Below are positions 10,470 to 20,649 of a stretch of 64,000 bases of DNA, one piece after another. The DNA is from Tiliqua scincoides (Eukaryota > Chordata > Lepidosauria > Squamata > Scincidae), in contig NC_089822.1 in NCBI RefSeq assembly GCF_035046505.1, positions 271,331,054 through 271,395,053 of the forward strand. The letters run 5' to 3'. The notes under the pieces were generated by a model. The model did not search any database, was not told the origin of the DNA, and saw only the letters and a program-made list of their open reading frames with translations. The first letter of the stretch is position 1. Each line of letters begins with the position of its first letter. The position numbers were made by a program, and so were the translations under genes.

Positions 10470-11040
10470 AGGGGTGTCTTTGAGAGGATCAGCGTCCATC
10501 TTGGGAGGGGGGTATCTTATCACAGACTCTCCTGGGGATGCACCTGAATCTTCGGAGGGCTTCTGCTTTTCTGTGGCTAAACCTCAAGACTTTCTTAGGG
10601 GGATAATGGAAACTGGGGTGGGAGAAGATGGGATGAGAAGAACTTCTGCCTCCTGTCAGCCCATCTTTTATTTCACCGAAACTGGGGGTTTATATCTATT
10701 TATATCTTTGAAGGGTGGGCTCTGCTCAAAGCATGAATGAGGGCCCTATTTGGGGTCTGGGAAGGGATTCACCTCTGGGTCAGGGTGTGCAGTGTCCCTG
10801 TAGGTTTTCTGCCTTCCCCTGAAGTCTGCAGTTTGGCTCGATCGCTCAGGCCCTCATCTATGCAGGCACCACCTCCTCTGTGTGTTACACCTGAGTTCGG
10901 TTTGTGACACAAGAGGGCTGGGGCCTCGTCTCAGAGGGCTGGGACCAGGAACACAGCCAGGTCCCCTCCAGCTCTAAGATCCTACTGCTCTCGCACTGAA
11001 ATGTCCATGATGTTGGATGAACTTTCCCCTCTTTTTGGTT
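10470..11040. other. Last intron of the class I pseudogene
   Basis: No exon seen. It aligns in blocks with 42430-43010 (minus) of the intact gene, for example 'agaagaacttctgcc' and 'ggttttctgccttcccc'. Confidence 0.6.
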
Positions 11041-11047
11041 TTTGTAG

Positions 11048-11063
11048 CTTGATCTCCTCTTAA
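11048..11063 (+). pseudogene. MHC class I exon 8 (end of reading frame)
   Basis: After 'ttggtttttgtag|' the sequence CTTGATCTCCTCTTAA would end the protein as ...SLISS-stop. The intact paralogue has 'ttggtttctgcag|' followed by TTTGATCTCTTCTCAG at the equivalent place, so this acceptor is conserved. Confidence 0.6.
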
Positions 11064-11094
11064 TGAAGAGAGCAGAAGGAAGTTGAATTGTTAA

Positions 11095-12145
11095 TTACTA
11101 TCATTAAGAATATCCCTGCCATTCATGCTGCTCGATTACTTTTGAGAAACACTGCGAGGACCAGGCCCGTTCACATGGCATTCCTTGACCTGGAAAAGGC
11201 TTTTGACCGTGTCCCACACAAACTTATCTGGCATGCCCTATGATAATGTCCCTGAAGCCTCAACTACTGTACCATAGTGTCATTAGCATAGTCCAATGCT
11301 CAGTGGGACATCACCTCCCTTCGCCATCAACGTCGGAGTACATCAAAGATCAACGCTTTCGCCTCTACTATTTGTCCTTTGCATGGACACTGACGCTGGA
11401 CCTCCAGTCGCCTCACCTGTGAGGACCTGTGAGAGCAAACGCAGCAATGGAACAAACGGCTCGGTGAATTTGGGCTCCATATAACGGAATATATGGAATG
11501 CGGGACTATTAGCATTGGTGGAGAGGATGTGAAGAAAGCAGAGCAGTTCAAGTATCTTAGCTCCCTCATACGCAGCAATGGCGATAGCTTCTCAGATGCT
11601 GACGCCCATGTCAATGCTACCTGGATGAAGTGGCGCCAGGTGACTGAGTCTTGTGTGATCATCGAATGTCCCGATGCCTTCCTTAAGTCAAAGATCTACA
11701 GAACTGTAGTGCACCCTGTTGCCCTCTATGGGTCGGAGTGCTGGCCAGCGTGAGCACACCCTACTTGTGATGGAAGTGCGAATGCTGCAGTGGTGCCTTG
11801 GACTGACGTGATTCGATCGTGCCACAAACAATGATGTCCGACTAGGGAGTCCGACTAGGAGTTGCACCAATTGTGGAAAAAATGCAGGAAGGAAGACTTA
11901 GATGGTACAGACACGTCATGCGCAGTAAAGAAGATTCTGTGGCGAAGACAGCCATGTATCTGGACCCGACTGGCCGGCGACCCTGTGGCAGGCCCAAGAA
12001 GCGGTGGATGGATTGCATCCAGGATATGAAATGCATGAGAGTCACCCTGAGGATGCCCTGGGTCGAGCCAAATGAAGACGGACATGCCAAAAAGCGGACC
12101 CCTCCATAGCGTGGGAACAGCGCGAGGAAGAGGAAGAAGAACATC
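11095..12145 (+). mobile_element. RTE-like LINE fragment, decayed
   Basis: Plus-strand remains of a non-LTR reverse transcriptase in broken frames: FLDLEKAFDRVPHKLIWHAL (palm region), SIGGEDVKKAEQFKYLSSLI, YRTVVHPVALYGSECW and RLRWYRHVMRSKEDSVAKTA, then GRPKKRWMD. These blocks are typical of RTE-type and related LINEs. It differs from CR1 and from BovB at 23.3 kb. Many disruptions are present. Confidence 0.75.
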
Positions 12146-12312
12146 CCTGCTGGCTGCACCTTCAGTTCTTCATGCCATTTTTTATGCAGCTGACACTTGA
12201 TTTAACGGAGTGTTGGGGTGGAAGAGGTCTCTGTATAATGGTAAATGTCGCTGTCAAATCCAGACACACAGAAGTTGGTGGAGACATCCATGCGCGAAAC
12301 ATCTATGTGGCT

Positions 12313-12876
12313 TGTCAGGCCTTTGGCATCCCAGGCCCTGAATTGTTGTAAGCCAGGATGTGGAACAGCTGCACTGTGTATGTGTGCGATTAGCAATCAA
12401 CTGCACCTGTGTTAGGTGGGAGCCATGTGACCTGGGAGGATGTGTGCAGAGTCACGTAGGCTATGGCGGAGTCGTGCAATGCACCACTGGACAGCCAGTC
12501 AGAAAGGGTCACAAGACTGACTTGTGAAGATGAGGTCGCCCTGTTCTGATTGGCCGGCCCCAGTATATAAGGGGGCGAGAACAGACACCAAGTGTGGGTT
12601 GTTGTGGTGGAGTTTCTGCGTGTTGTGCTGCTGGTTTGTTCTGTGACTTGGACTGCCTTCTCGTGACTGTGACCTGCGGTATCCCTGACTCCTGGACCGC
12701 CTGACTGACTGCTCTTCTGCCTGCTCCTTTTCCAATACCTGCTTCTGCAACAAGCAAGCCTGTGTCTGCTCTTTTGGCTCTGTTTGGGATCGCCTGCTTC
12801 TTCTGCTGTCCCCCTACGCTCCTGTGCCACTTTTCTATGGGGAAGGCAAGGGCTTTCCTCCCCTGCTGCCCTGACA
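12313..12876 (+). mobile_element. Solo LTR of an LTR retroelement (fossil), copy 2
   Basis: This unit has TGTCAGG...CCTGACA termini and a perfect 5-bp target duplication TGGCT on both sides (12308-12312 and 12877-12881). A TATA-like 'tatataagg' lies centrally. It aligns with the copy at 2513-3103 and has no internal region attached. Age not estimated; the intact duplication suggests a fairly recent insertion. Confidence 0.88.
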
Positions 12877-12889
12877 TGGCTGATCTTTA

Positions 12890-13870
12890 AAGGGGCAGAA
12901 AATGTCCATTGATCCAGAGTCTGTTCAGTGGAGGTAGTTCTGATAGTCCGTTGCATGAACCAGTCTTGGCTTTACTGCAGCTCCAGCATTTTGTTTCCAG
13001 CTGGCAAAGGGATTTGCGGGTGTTTGTGTGCGCAGAAATTTCTTTCAGGTGGGTCTGGGCTAAAGTTGTTTTTCAGTGGATTTTAAGAAGAATCTTATAT
13101 TGCTATTTGCAGCTAAAAACCCTTTCAAAGGGGCAGAGATTTTCTTATGTGTGCACCAAGTCTGCTATGCTTGCACAGCTTCACTTCCAGGGGACTGTAC
13201 ATAAGCTGAAAGATCTTTCACTCATGGCCCAGAGCTGTTGCACCTGTGAGAAAGCAAACTGAAAGACATGCTGTGTGTGTGGGAAAGTGTGGAAGGCACA
13301 GCCTTCCTTCAGTTGGGGGTCAATAACACACATAGTTTAAACAGTGTATTAAGCTTAACAAACCATCTGCAGTGATTCTGAACATACTGCTTCTCCCTGC
13401 TGCGTTACTCTTTTTTTTCTGTTTAATAAATTGAATTAAACATATACACATGTACGTTATCTAGGGCGATTATCCATGAACTAGGCTAACTCTGGCAGTT
13501 CCTGGTTGCTGCAAGGCTCCTGGTGCCTGGCCAGGCTGCTGTGATGTCACAGGATGGACAATATTGTGAAAATTGCTCATCTGTTAGTAGCAGAAGACAG
13601 ACTGCTCAGGGTCACTGCAAAGGAAGGAAGGAAGGGTGTGGGAAGAGACAGTTTGGCAGAAAGGAGGGATGACGACTAATAGGTAGAGATGGAGATTTGC
13701 AGCGGAGAGAAAAGAAAGCCTGGAGCCTTGAATGAAGCAGGAAAGACCATCATGCCAAGAACTGGAAGTCATGCTAAACCTCCATTGGAGCAGCCAGGGA
13801 ACCCGTAGGAAATCCCCTCCAAAAAGCTACTCCCAGGGTTCAGGTGAGGGTATAAATTAGGTGAGCCTAT
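12890..13870. other. Unassigned spacer
   Basis: No gene or clear repeat recognised. It contains the AT-rich run 'tttttttctgtttaataaat' near 13411. Confidence 0.4.
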
Positions 13871-13877
13871 AAATAAA

Positions 13878-14848
13878 TTTGATAAATTAAAGATCAATAA
13901 GTCACCCAAGAGTTATTAAGGAATTGAAGAATGGTTGCAGATCTCTTGACTAAGATATGCAACTTGTCCCTCAAAACGGCCATGGTGCCAGAAGATTGGA
14001 GGATAGCAAATGTCACACCTATCTTTAAAAAGGGAAAGAGGGGGGACCCGGGAAACTATAGGCCGGTCAGCCTAACATCCATACCGGGTAAGATGGTGGA
14101 ATGCCTCATCAAAGATAGAATCCCAAAACACACAGACGAACAGGCCTTGCTGAGGGAGAATCAGCATGGCTTCTGTAAGGGTAAGTCTTGCCTCATGAAC
14201 CTTATAGAATTCTTTGAAAAGGTCAAAAGGCATGTGGATGCGGGAGAACCCGTGGACATTATATATCTGGACTTTCAGAAGGCGTTTGACACGGTCCCTC
14301 ACCAAAGGCTACTGAGAAAACTCCACAGTCGGGGAATTAGAGGACAGGTCCTCTCCTGGATTGAGACCTGGTTGAAGACCAGGAAGCAGAGAGTGGGTGT
14401 CAATGGGCAATTTTCACAATGGAGAGAGGTGAAAAGCGGTGTGCCCCAAGGATCTGTCCTGGGACCGGTGCTCTTCAACCTCTTCATAAATGACCTGAAG
14501 ACAGGGTTGAGCAGTGAGGATGCAAAGTTTGCGGATGACACTAAACTTTTCCGAGTGGTGAAGACCAGAAGTGATTGTGAGGAGCTCCAGAAGGATCTCT
14601 CCAGACTGGCAGAATGGGCAGCAAAATGGCAGATGCGCTTCAATGTCAGTAAGTGTAAAGTCATGCTCATTGGGGCAAAAATTCACAACTTTAGATATAG
14701 GCTGATGGGTTCTGAGCTGTCTGTGACAGATCAGGAGAGAGATCTTGGGGTGGTGGTGGACAGGTCGATGAAAGTGTCGACCCAATGTGCGGCGGCTGTG
14801 AAGAAGGCCAGTTCTATGCCTGGGATAATTAGGAAGGGTATTGAGAAG
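13878..14848 (+). mobile_element. CR1 ORF2 internal fragment (reverse transcriptase)
   Basis: About 320 codons of CR1 reverse transcriptase in one open frame from 13931. It includes NVTPIFKKGKRGDPGNYRPV, IIYLDFQKAFDTVPH, the catalytic FADDTKL motif and GVPQGSVLGPVLFNLFINDL. It lacks both the endonuclease and the 3' end, stopping at 'ggtattgagaag'. Loss of the 3' end is unusual for a plain LINE copy and implies a later deletion or rearrangement. Confidence 0.93.
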
Positions 14849-15253
14849 ACTTGGAAGTCTTGGATAAGCAGCCTGGCAACCCAGTGATTAAGGGGGGTTT
14901 CCCCAAGCCCCTTTCCCTCCTTCGGTTCACCACCAGAGCCTTGAAAGGCAGAGAGGCACAGGCAGGAAGGAGGAGGGAGCGCTTGACGGGCATTCCAAAG
15001 CAGAAAACGGTGGAAGAAGGGAAACAGTTCATGGGTGATATGGGGGGAGGGGGGCTGGCGGATGGCTGCAGTGCCCCATTGCTCTGAGCCTTTTTGGTAT
15101 AACCCTCCCCAAGGGGACTATCGTGACATGCACGGTGAGAATGTTCTCTTTGACCTCCAAGTCTGACTGGTCAGAAAAGAGCCATCCTAATTATCTATAT
15201 GATGTTGCCCACGTGTGCGTCTTTGGATAGAAAGTTCTGAGCTCCATCCCGAG

Positions 15254-15567
15254 CTTCTTCAATACCCCACACATCCCCAGGATTCACAGCATTCTGTTCT
15301 TTGAGAATATTGTGATGGGCAGTGAGGTATATCTGCCAACAGAAGCTCTTGCCACACTCCAAGCATTTAAACGGCTTCTCCCCAGCGTGGATTCTGTGAT
15401 GATCAGCAAGGTTTCTGTTACAGCTTAACCCCTTTCCACACTCTGAACACTTAAATGGCTTCTCCTTAGTGTGGCTTCTTCAATGGTCAATAAGATTTCT
15501 ATTATACCTGAACCCCTTTCCACACTCTGGGTACTGATACGGCTTCTCCCTTATGTGGACTTATGTG
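15254..15567 (-). pseudogene. C2H2 zinc-finger gene fragment
   Basis: Read on the minus strand this gives three tandem C2H2 fingers joined by the classic linker ([16 protein letters not shown]). The middle finger is complete ([21 protein letters not shown]). The first finger has Tyr in place of its first Cys (YQYPECGKGF) and a stop after LIDH, and the third lacks its final His pattern. KRAB-type zinc-finger genes use this arrangement. No upstream exons are visible. The LINE-B copy that follows begins at its 5' edge and probably cut it. Confidence 0.85.
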
Positions 15568-15955
15568 GACCCAAAGGATCTCCTCTATGGAGAACTCGTG
15601 CAAGGAAAGCGCCCTACAGGTAGACCACAGCTGCGATACAAGGACATCTGCAAGAGGGATCTGAAGGCCTTAGGAGTGGCCCTCAACAAGTGGGAAACCC
15701 TGGCCTCTGAGCGGCCCGCTTGGAGGCAGGCTGTGCAGCATGGCCTTTCCCAGTTTGAAGAAACACTTGGCCAACAGACTGAGGAAAAGAAAGAAGGCCC
15801 ATAGCCAGGGAGACAGACCAGGGACAGACTGCACTTGCTCCCGGTGTGGAAGGGATTGTCACTCCCGAATTGGCCTTTTCAGCCACACTAGACGCTGTTC
15901 CAGAACCACCATTCAGAGCGCGAAACCATAGTCTTTTGAGATGAAGGTTGCCAAC
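15568..15955 (+). mobile_element. LINE-B 3' fragment
   Basis: Plus-strand C-terminus of the second LINE: DLLYGELVQGKRPTGRPQ, then WETLASERPAWRQAVQHGLS, then in another frame a Cys/His finger (CSRCGRDCHSRIGLFSH). It ends with the shared 3' block 'gaaggttgcca'. The clade is uncertain; this type of C-terminal finger occurs in several non-LTR lineages. Confidence 0.8.
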
Positions 15956-16006
15956 AACTTATGGTCATTAAGTTTTGAACTCTGACTGAAGCATTATGAT
16001 GCTGAG

Positions 16007-16122
16007 GACTGTTTTGTGCTCCCTAAAGCATTGGGTGGGCCACTGTGAGATAAAGGAAGCTGGACTAGATGGGCCTTTGGCCTGATCCAGCGGGGCTCTT
16101 CTTATGTTCTTATGTTCTTATC
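16007..16122 (+). mobile_element. CR1 3'-terminal fragment
   Basis: The last ~115 bp of CR1 (block 'ggaagctggactagatgggc'), ending in the octamer run ttcttatgttcttatgttct. Confidence 0.9.
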
Positions 16123-16129
16123 ACCATGT

Positions 16130-17070
16130 ACTTTGCAAAGAAATAGTGTGTCTCAGACACAAGAACAGACAGTGCTCCACCCACCCCTCCTGTAAGCTTA
16201 CTAACACTAAAGCAACATTTTGGTGTTGCGGCATCTCCAAGACTTCCTTGCCTTTGTCAAAGGAAAACAGTTGTGTGAAGCTGAGGCATTTTACATCATT
16301 TCTTTCTGTCATATAATTGCACATCCTCCCTGCCACAGACACGTACACAGAATAACATTCATGCACCTGCTCAGATGGGCTTTCATCTAAGGAAGTTTAA
16401 GTGAAGATCCATTGCTGAGCCTTTAAGGCGTCCCACAAGACTCTCTTGCAAGTGCCTCTGAGGTTCACTGACACAGAGGTCGTCCTCCGCAGGGCTCAGA
16501 TCCACACCTGCCGCTGCATCTTAGCCAAACCTCCCAGGAGACCTTCATGACGACCCAACCTCAGCAGGCACTCTTGAAATAAATTACCCCATGTTGCTCT
16601 TCGGAGTTCGGATGTTTACGTTTTTCAGTTTCTGAAAACTCCCCCAAGCGAGAAGCAAATTACCACCTTGTGATAATTACTGTACAAGGGGGAGAATCCC
16701 TCAGGAACACTCTGGGCTCTCTGTGAGTCTCCAGAGACAACTGCGGAGCAGGAGAAAACATGTTTGCACAGCTCGCTCAGTGCAAACTTTGAACATAGTG
16801 CTGCTTGCTAGTCCTTTGTTCAGCAAGACCTTCACAGCATGGGATTACCCTGGCGATGTGTACGTTCTTGAAGGAGAAGGGTGGCAGTAACAGATCAGAC
16901 ATGCCCACAACTGCCACCCAACTGAGGCCTTCTTCAGCCATCGGGCATCAGAATCTGAAAACGGCAGAGCCAGTAGATCCCCCATGGACTTTCTTTTAAA
17001 AAATGCTTTATCAGTTTCCTTAACAAATGACAAACATCAATCAAAGCATATAACACAAAATACATTCTAT
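16130..17070. other. Unassigned spacer
   Basis: No gene recognised; short unrelated frames only. Confidence 0.4.
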
Positions 17071-17082
17071 AAAAAAGCATAT

Positions 17083-18121
17083 CCTCTTGTAGGCAACCTT
17101 CAGTCTCGAAAGACTCTGGTATTGCGCTCTGAAAGGTGGTTCTGGAACAGTGTCTAATGTGGCTGAAAAGGCCGATTCGGGAGTGACAATCACTTCCACA
17201 CCGGGAGCAAGTGCAGTCTGTCCCTGGCCTGTCTCCCTGGCTATGGGCCTTCCTTCTTTGCCTCAGACTGTTGGCCAAGTGTCTCTTCAAACTGGGAAAG
17301 GCCATGCTGCACAGCCTGCCTCCAAGCGGGCCGCTCAGAGGCCAGGGTTTCCCACTTGTTGGGGTCCACTCCTAAGGCCTTCAGATCCCTCTTGCAGATG
17401 TCCTTGTATCGCAGCTGTGGTCTACCTGTAGGGCGCTTTCCTTGCATGAGTTCTCCATAGAGGAGATCCTTTGGGATCCGGCCATCATCCATTCTCACGA
17501 CATGACCGAGCCAATGCAGGCGTCTCTGTTTCAGCAGTGCATACATGCTAGGGATTCCAGCACGTTCCAGGACTGTGTTGTTTGGGACTTTGTCCTGCCA
17601 GGTGATGCCGAGAATGCGCCGGAGGCAGCGCATGTGGAAAGCGCTCAGTTTCCTCTCCTGTTGTGAGCGAAGAATCCATGACTCGCTGCAGTACAGAAGT
17701 GTACTTAGAACGCAAGCTCTGTAGACCTGGATCTTGGTATGTTCTGTCAGCTTCTTGTTGGACCAGACTCTCTTTGTGAAAACGTGGTAGCTGCTGCATC
17801 CAACAGATGGGAACATTTCAAGAATGCCGTTTACAACAACGCCTTGTTCATATATGGCAAGAAGACCAACAAGACGGCAGACTGGTTTGAAGCCCACTCT
17901 GAGGAGCTGACACCAGTCATTGAGGAAAAGAGGAGAGCTCAAGCAGCATAGAAGGCCTGTCCCAGTGAGCGCAACCTGCAGGTCCTCCGAGCTGCTCGCA
18001 GCAGACTGCCAGGAGATGTGCTAATGACTACGGGCTCCAGCTCTGCTCCCAGATACAGATAGCAGCTGACACGGGCAACATCAAGGGGATGTATAATGGT
18101 GTCAAGCAGGCCCTAGGCCCA
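17083..18121. mobile_element. LINE-B copy with 5' inversion and target duplication
   Basis: The 3' portion (17083 to about 17797) is on the minus strand, with ORF blocks KVFTKRVWSNKKLTEHTKI-like, STLLYCSESWILRSQQERKL and LHWLGHVVRMDDGRIPKDLL. The 5' portion (about 17798-18121) is on the plus strand (KKTNKTADWFEAHSEELTPV, RNLQVLRAARSRLP). The whole is bounded by the 12-bp duplication aaaaaagcatat (17071-17082 and 18122-18133), so it is one insertion with an inverted 5' end, as twin priming produces. Confidence 0.9.
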
Positions 18122-18344
18122 AAAAAAGCATATAACATAAACCAAACCATTAAAAACTCTGCAAACGTATCAATATTCTCACATGCCACTGTCTATTGTA
18201 TGGTATTGCTTAAAGAGCTTCTGCCTATTAACACACACAACCCTTCCCCATATGAAATTTCTATGCAGACATTCCTCTAACCATCTGCGTATTTCCCTTG
18301 ACAATACTTCAACATAAGTACATATAGGATTGCAGCCTTAATCC

Positions 18345-18655
18345 TACATAAGAACAGTCCCGCTCCCATGCACCAGGCATTCTGAGGTAGCCTACTTCTA
18401 GTCAGGTGGTTGAACATACTCATCATGGTTTGTAACCTGTGATGGATTTTTCCTCCAGAAATTTCCTCCAGAAATTTAAATCCCTTTAAAAGGCATCTAG
18501 GCCAGATGCCATCACCACATCCTGTGGCAAGGAGTCCCACAAACTAACTACATGCTGGGTAAAGAAATGTTTTCTTTTGTCTATTCTAACTCTCCCAACA
18601 CTCAATTTTAGTGGATGTCCCCTGGTTCTGATGTGAGAGTGTAAAGAGCATCTTC
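18345..18655 (-). mobile_element. CR1 3' fragment (minus), half of an inverted pair
   Basis: Minus-strand CR1 3' end and ORF2 C-terminus, diverged. It meets a plus-strand CR1 C-terminal piece only ~40 bp further on. Confidence 0.8.
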
Positions 18656-18689
18656 AAGAGGAGCGCAGTTGGAACCCCGTTCCCTAGTC

Positions 18690-19012
18690 CAGGGATGGAC
18701 AGGGAGATGCTCTTTTCCCTCTCACATAACACCAGAACCAGGGGACATTCACTAAAATTGAGTGTTGGGAGAGTTAGAACAGACAAAAGAAAATATTTCT
18801 TTACTCAGCGTGTGGTCGGTCTGTGGAACTCCTTGCCACAGGATGTGGTGCTGGCGTCTAGCCTAGACACCTTTAAAAGGGGTTTGGACAAGTTTCTGGA
18901 GGAAAAATCCATTACGGGGTACAAGTCATGATGTGTATGCGCAACCTCCTGATTTTAGAAATGGGTTATGTCAGAATGCCAGATGCAAGGGAGGGCACTA
19001 GGATGAGCTTCA
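18690..19012 (+). mobile_element. CR1 3' fragment (plus), half of an inverted pair
   Basis: Plus-strand ORF2 C-terminus from MDREMLFSLSHNTRTRGHS to the FLEEKSITGYKS end, in one open frame. It loses its last ~100 bp. Confidence 0.88.
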
Positions 19013-19135
19013 GGGAGGCTAAGTTGCACAAGAGGGGGCTGCTCCTTCTCCCCCTCCCCGCACACGGAACTCACTGTTCTTTTTAAACTGGTCTTTTTAA
19101 ACTGGTCCCTGGTCAGGGGGAGGGTCAGTGGAACA

Positions 19136-19832
19136 TATCTCACAGTGGCCCACCAAATGCCCCAGGGAGCACACCAGATAACAAGAGACCTGCAAGGCTT
19201 CCTGGGAATTGTAGTTAAGAACATAAGAAGAGCCCCGCTGGATCAGGCCACAGGCCCATCTAGTCCAGCTTCCTGTATCTCACAGCGGCCCACCAAATGC
19301 CCCAGGGAGCACACCAGATAACAAGAGACCTGCAAGGCTTCCTGGGAATTGTAGTTAAGAACATAAGAACAGCCCCACTGGATCAGGCCACAGGCCCATC
19401 TAGTCCAACTTCCTGTATCTCACAGCGGCCCACCAGGGAGCACACCAGATAACAAGAGACCTGCAAGGCATTCTGGGAATTGTAGTTAAGAACATAAGAA
19501 CAGCCCCACTGGATCAGGCCATAGGCCCATCTAGTCCAACTTCCTGCATCTCACAGCGGCCCACCAAATGCCCCAGGGAGCACACCAGACAACAAGAGAC
19601 CTGCAAGGCATTCTGGGAATTGTAGTTAAGAACATAAGAACAGCCCCACTGAATCAGGCCACAGGCCCATCTAGTCCAGCTTCCTGTATCTCACAGCGGC
19701 CCACCAAATGCCCCAGGGAGCACACCAGACAACAAGAGACCTGCATCCTGGTGCCTCACCTGCATCTGACATAGCCCGTTTCTAAAATCAGGAGGTTGCA
19801 CATACACATCATGGCTTGTAACCCATAATGCA
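19136..19832 (-). repeat. Tandem array A of CR1 tails with 140-bp unit
   Basis: Minus-strand array of CR1 3' ends. Starts of 'acataagaa' fall at 19221, 19361, 19492 and 19632, giving a period of 140 bp (once 131, where 9 bp are missing). Each unit is ~115 bp of CR1 3' end plus a linker (on this strand 'gcaaggcttcctgggaattg'). The innermost unit continues into ordinary CR1 3' UTR up to 19832, so in CR1 sense the extra tails are added downstream of a normal end. Two linkers carry the gcattctgggaattgtagtt form, like the ZNF143 motif. Confidence 0.92.
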
Positions 19833-20214
19833 CAGAAGTGGTACTTCCTGATATAATTATCCAAATCAAAGTGATTTCTTCCCCTTCCAGCCGAAGCTCA
19901 AGGGACTTTTCCCCAAGGATCGCTTTTGAAACCAACAACATCAACAGCAGGGCTGAGAGCAACAGGAGGCAAGTTCTTGCAACACAACATGCTGGGCATA
20001 AAGGCCTCCCATGCCACTAAGAGGTCGGGCTGAGCTGCAGGGCAGGCAGGGGCTATGCCAGGCAGTTTTTTAGTGCCATCCCAGGGGACTCTGCAGCCAT
20101 GGTGGCGGGCACCATCCTGAGCAGAAGCACTGCAGGCTCGACCTGGGCTCTTCCGCATTAGCTGGGGCTGCTATGGAGAGCCCCAAGGGGGGTGACTGAA
20201 CAGGGCACCCCAGG

Positions 20215-20411
20215 GTGACACTGCTGCTGCTGCCCCAGGCAGCCTGCGGGGTGCTGAAGGCCAAATGTCCCCTGAATCTGGCACCGGATAAAATAGATGC
20301 CTTCAATTATTACAGGCCAGGAGACCACCTTGTTGCTGGTGTTCTGTCCACCACGTACGTTCTGTCTTTTCCCAACACGTTTAAGACGCCTCCCTCGACT
20401 CGCATGTACCT
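20215..20411 (+). pseudogene. V2R exon 1
   Basis: It encodes a hydrophobic leader (LLLLPQAACG) followed by the mature start KAKCPL and the V2R-typical YYRPGDHLVAGVLS. The donor is ct|gtaagt. The first usable codon is GTG rather than ATG, and the frame is closed upstream by TGA at 20197-20199. Confidence 0.85.
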
Positions 20412-20649
20412 GTAAGTCACGCGTGTGCCGCTGCCCTGTTGGAGTTTCTCCCCCTCTGGGCTTGGGCAGGAGTTAGGGGTGGGGGAATCAGCCCTGAGAC
20501 AAGGTCTCCTGGCACAGGCTGCATCGCACACTGCAGCTCTCTTGGAACTGGGACGTGCGGTCGCGGGGCCGGGTGCCAGCAGGCTTTTCTGCTGCAATTT
20601 GAGCAAAATAACAAGCACATGACCGGCCCCATCTACCGGGTAGATGGGG

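Larger units (their letters stand above)
2250..11063 (+). pseudogene. MHC class I heavy-chain pseudogene (copy 1)
   Basis: MHC class I heavy chains present peptides with beta-2-microglobulin at the cell surface. This plus-strand copy keeps recognisable exons in the right order: alpha-1 remnant (2332-2422), alpha-2 (4418-4682), alpha-3 (5166-5450), transmembrane (5907-5987), cytoplasmic exon 6 (from 8966), exon 7 (10433-10461) and exon 8 (from 11048, with TAA at 11061-11063). Alpha-3 and the TM segment read cleanly. Alpha-2 has a TAG at 4495-4497 and is 11 nt shorter than in the intact paralogue, so it is frameshifted. Most of alpha-1 and the signal exon are missing or unrecognisable. The exon 6 donor GT has become AT, and exon 7 is 5 nt shorter than in copy 2. 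Exons 6-8 and their introns align with the intact minus-strand gene at 42.4-62.3 kb, so the two are duplicates. I call it dead, with high confidence. Confidence 0.88.

Noticed and set aside
2250-11063. Class I copy 1 as a working gene
   Set aside because: Alpha-3 and TM exons are clean, but alpha-1 is mostly missing, alpha-2 has a stop and a frameshift, and the exon 6 donor is lost.
19136-19832. CRISPR-like array
   Set aside because: Units are tandem without variable spacers and are derived from CR1. The host is a vertebrate.
20215-20217. GTG as a genuine V2R start codon
   Set aside because: Vertebrate nuclear genes very rarely start at GTG, and the exon is closed upstream by a stop. A lost ATG or an unseen upstream exon is more likely.
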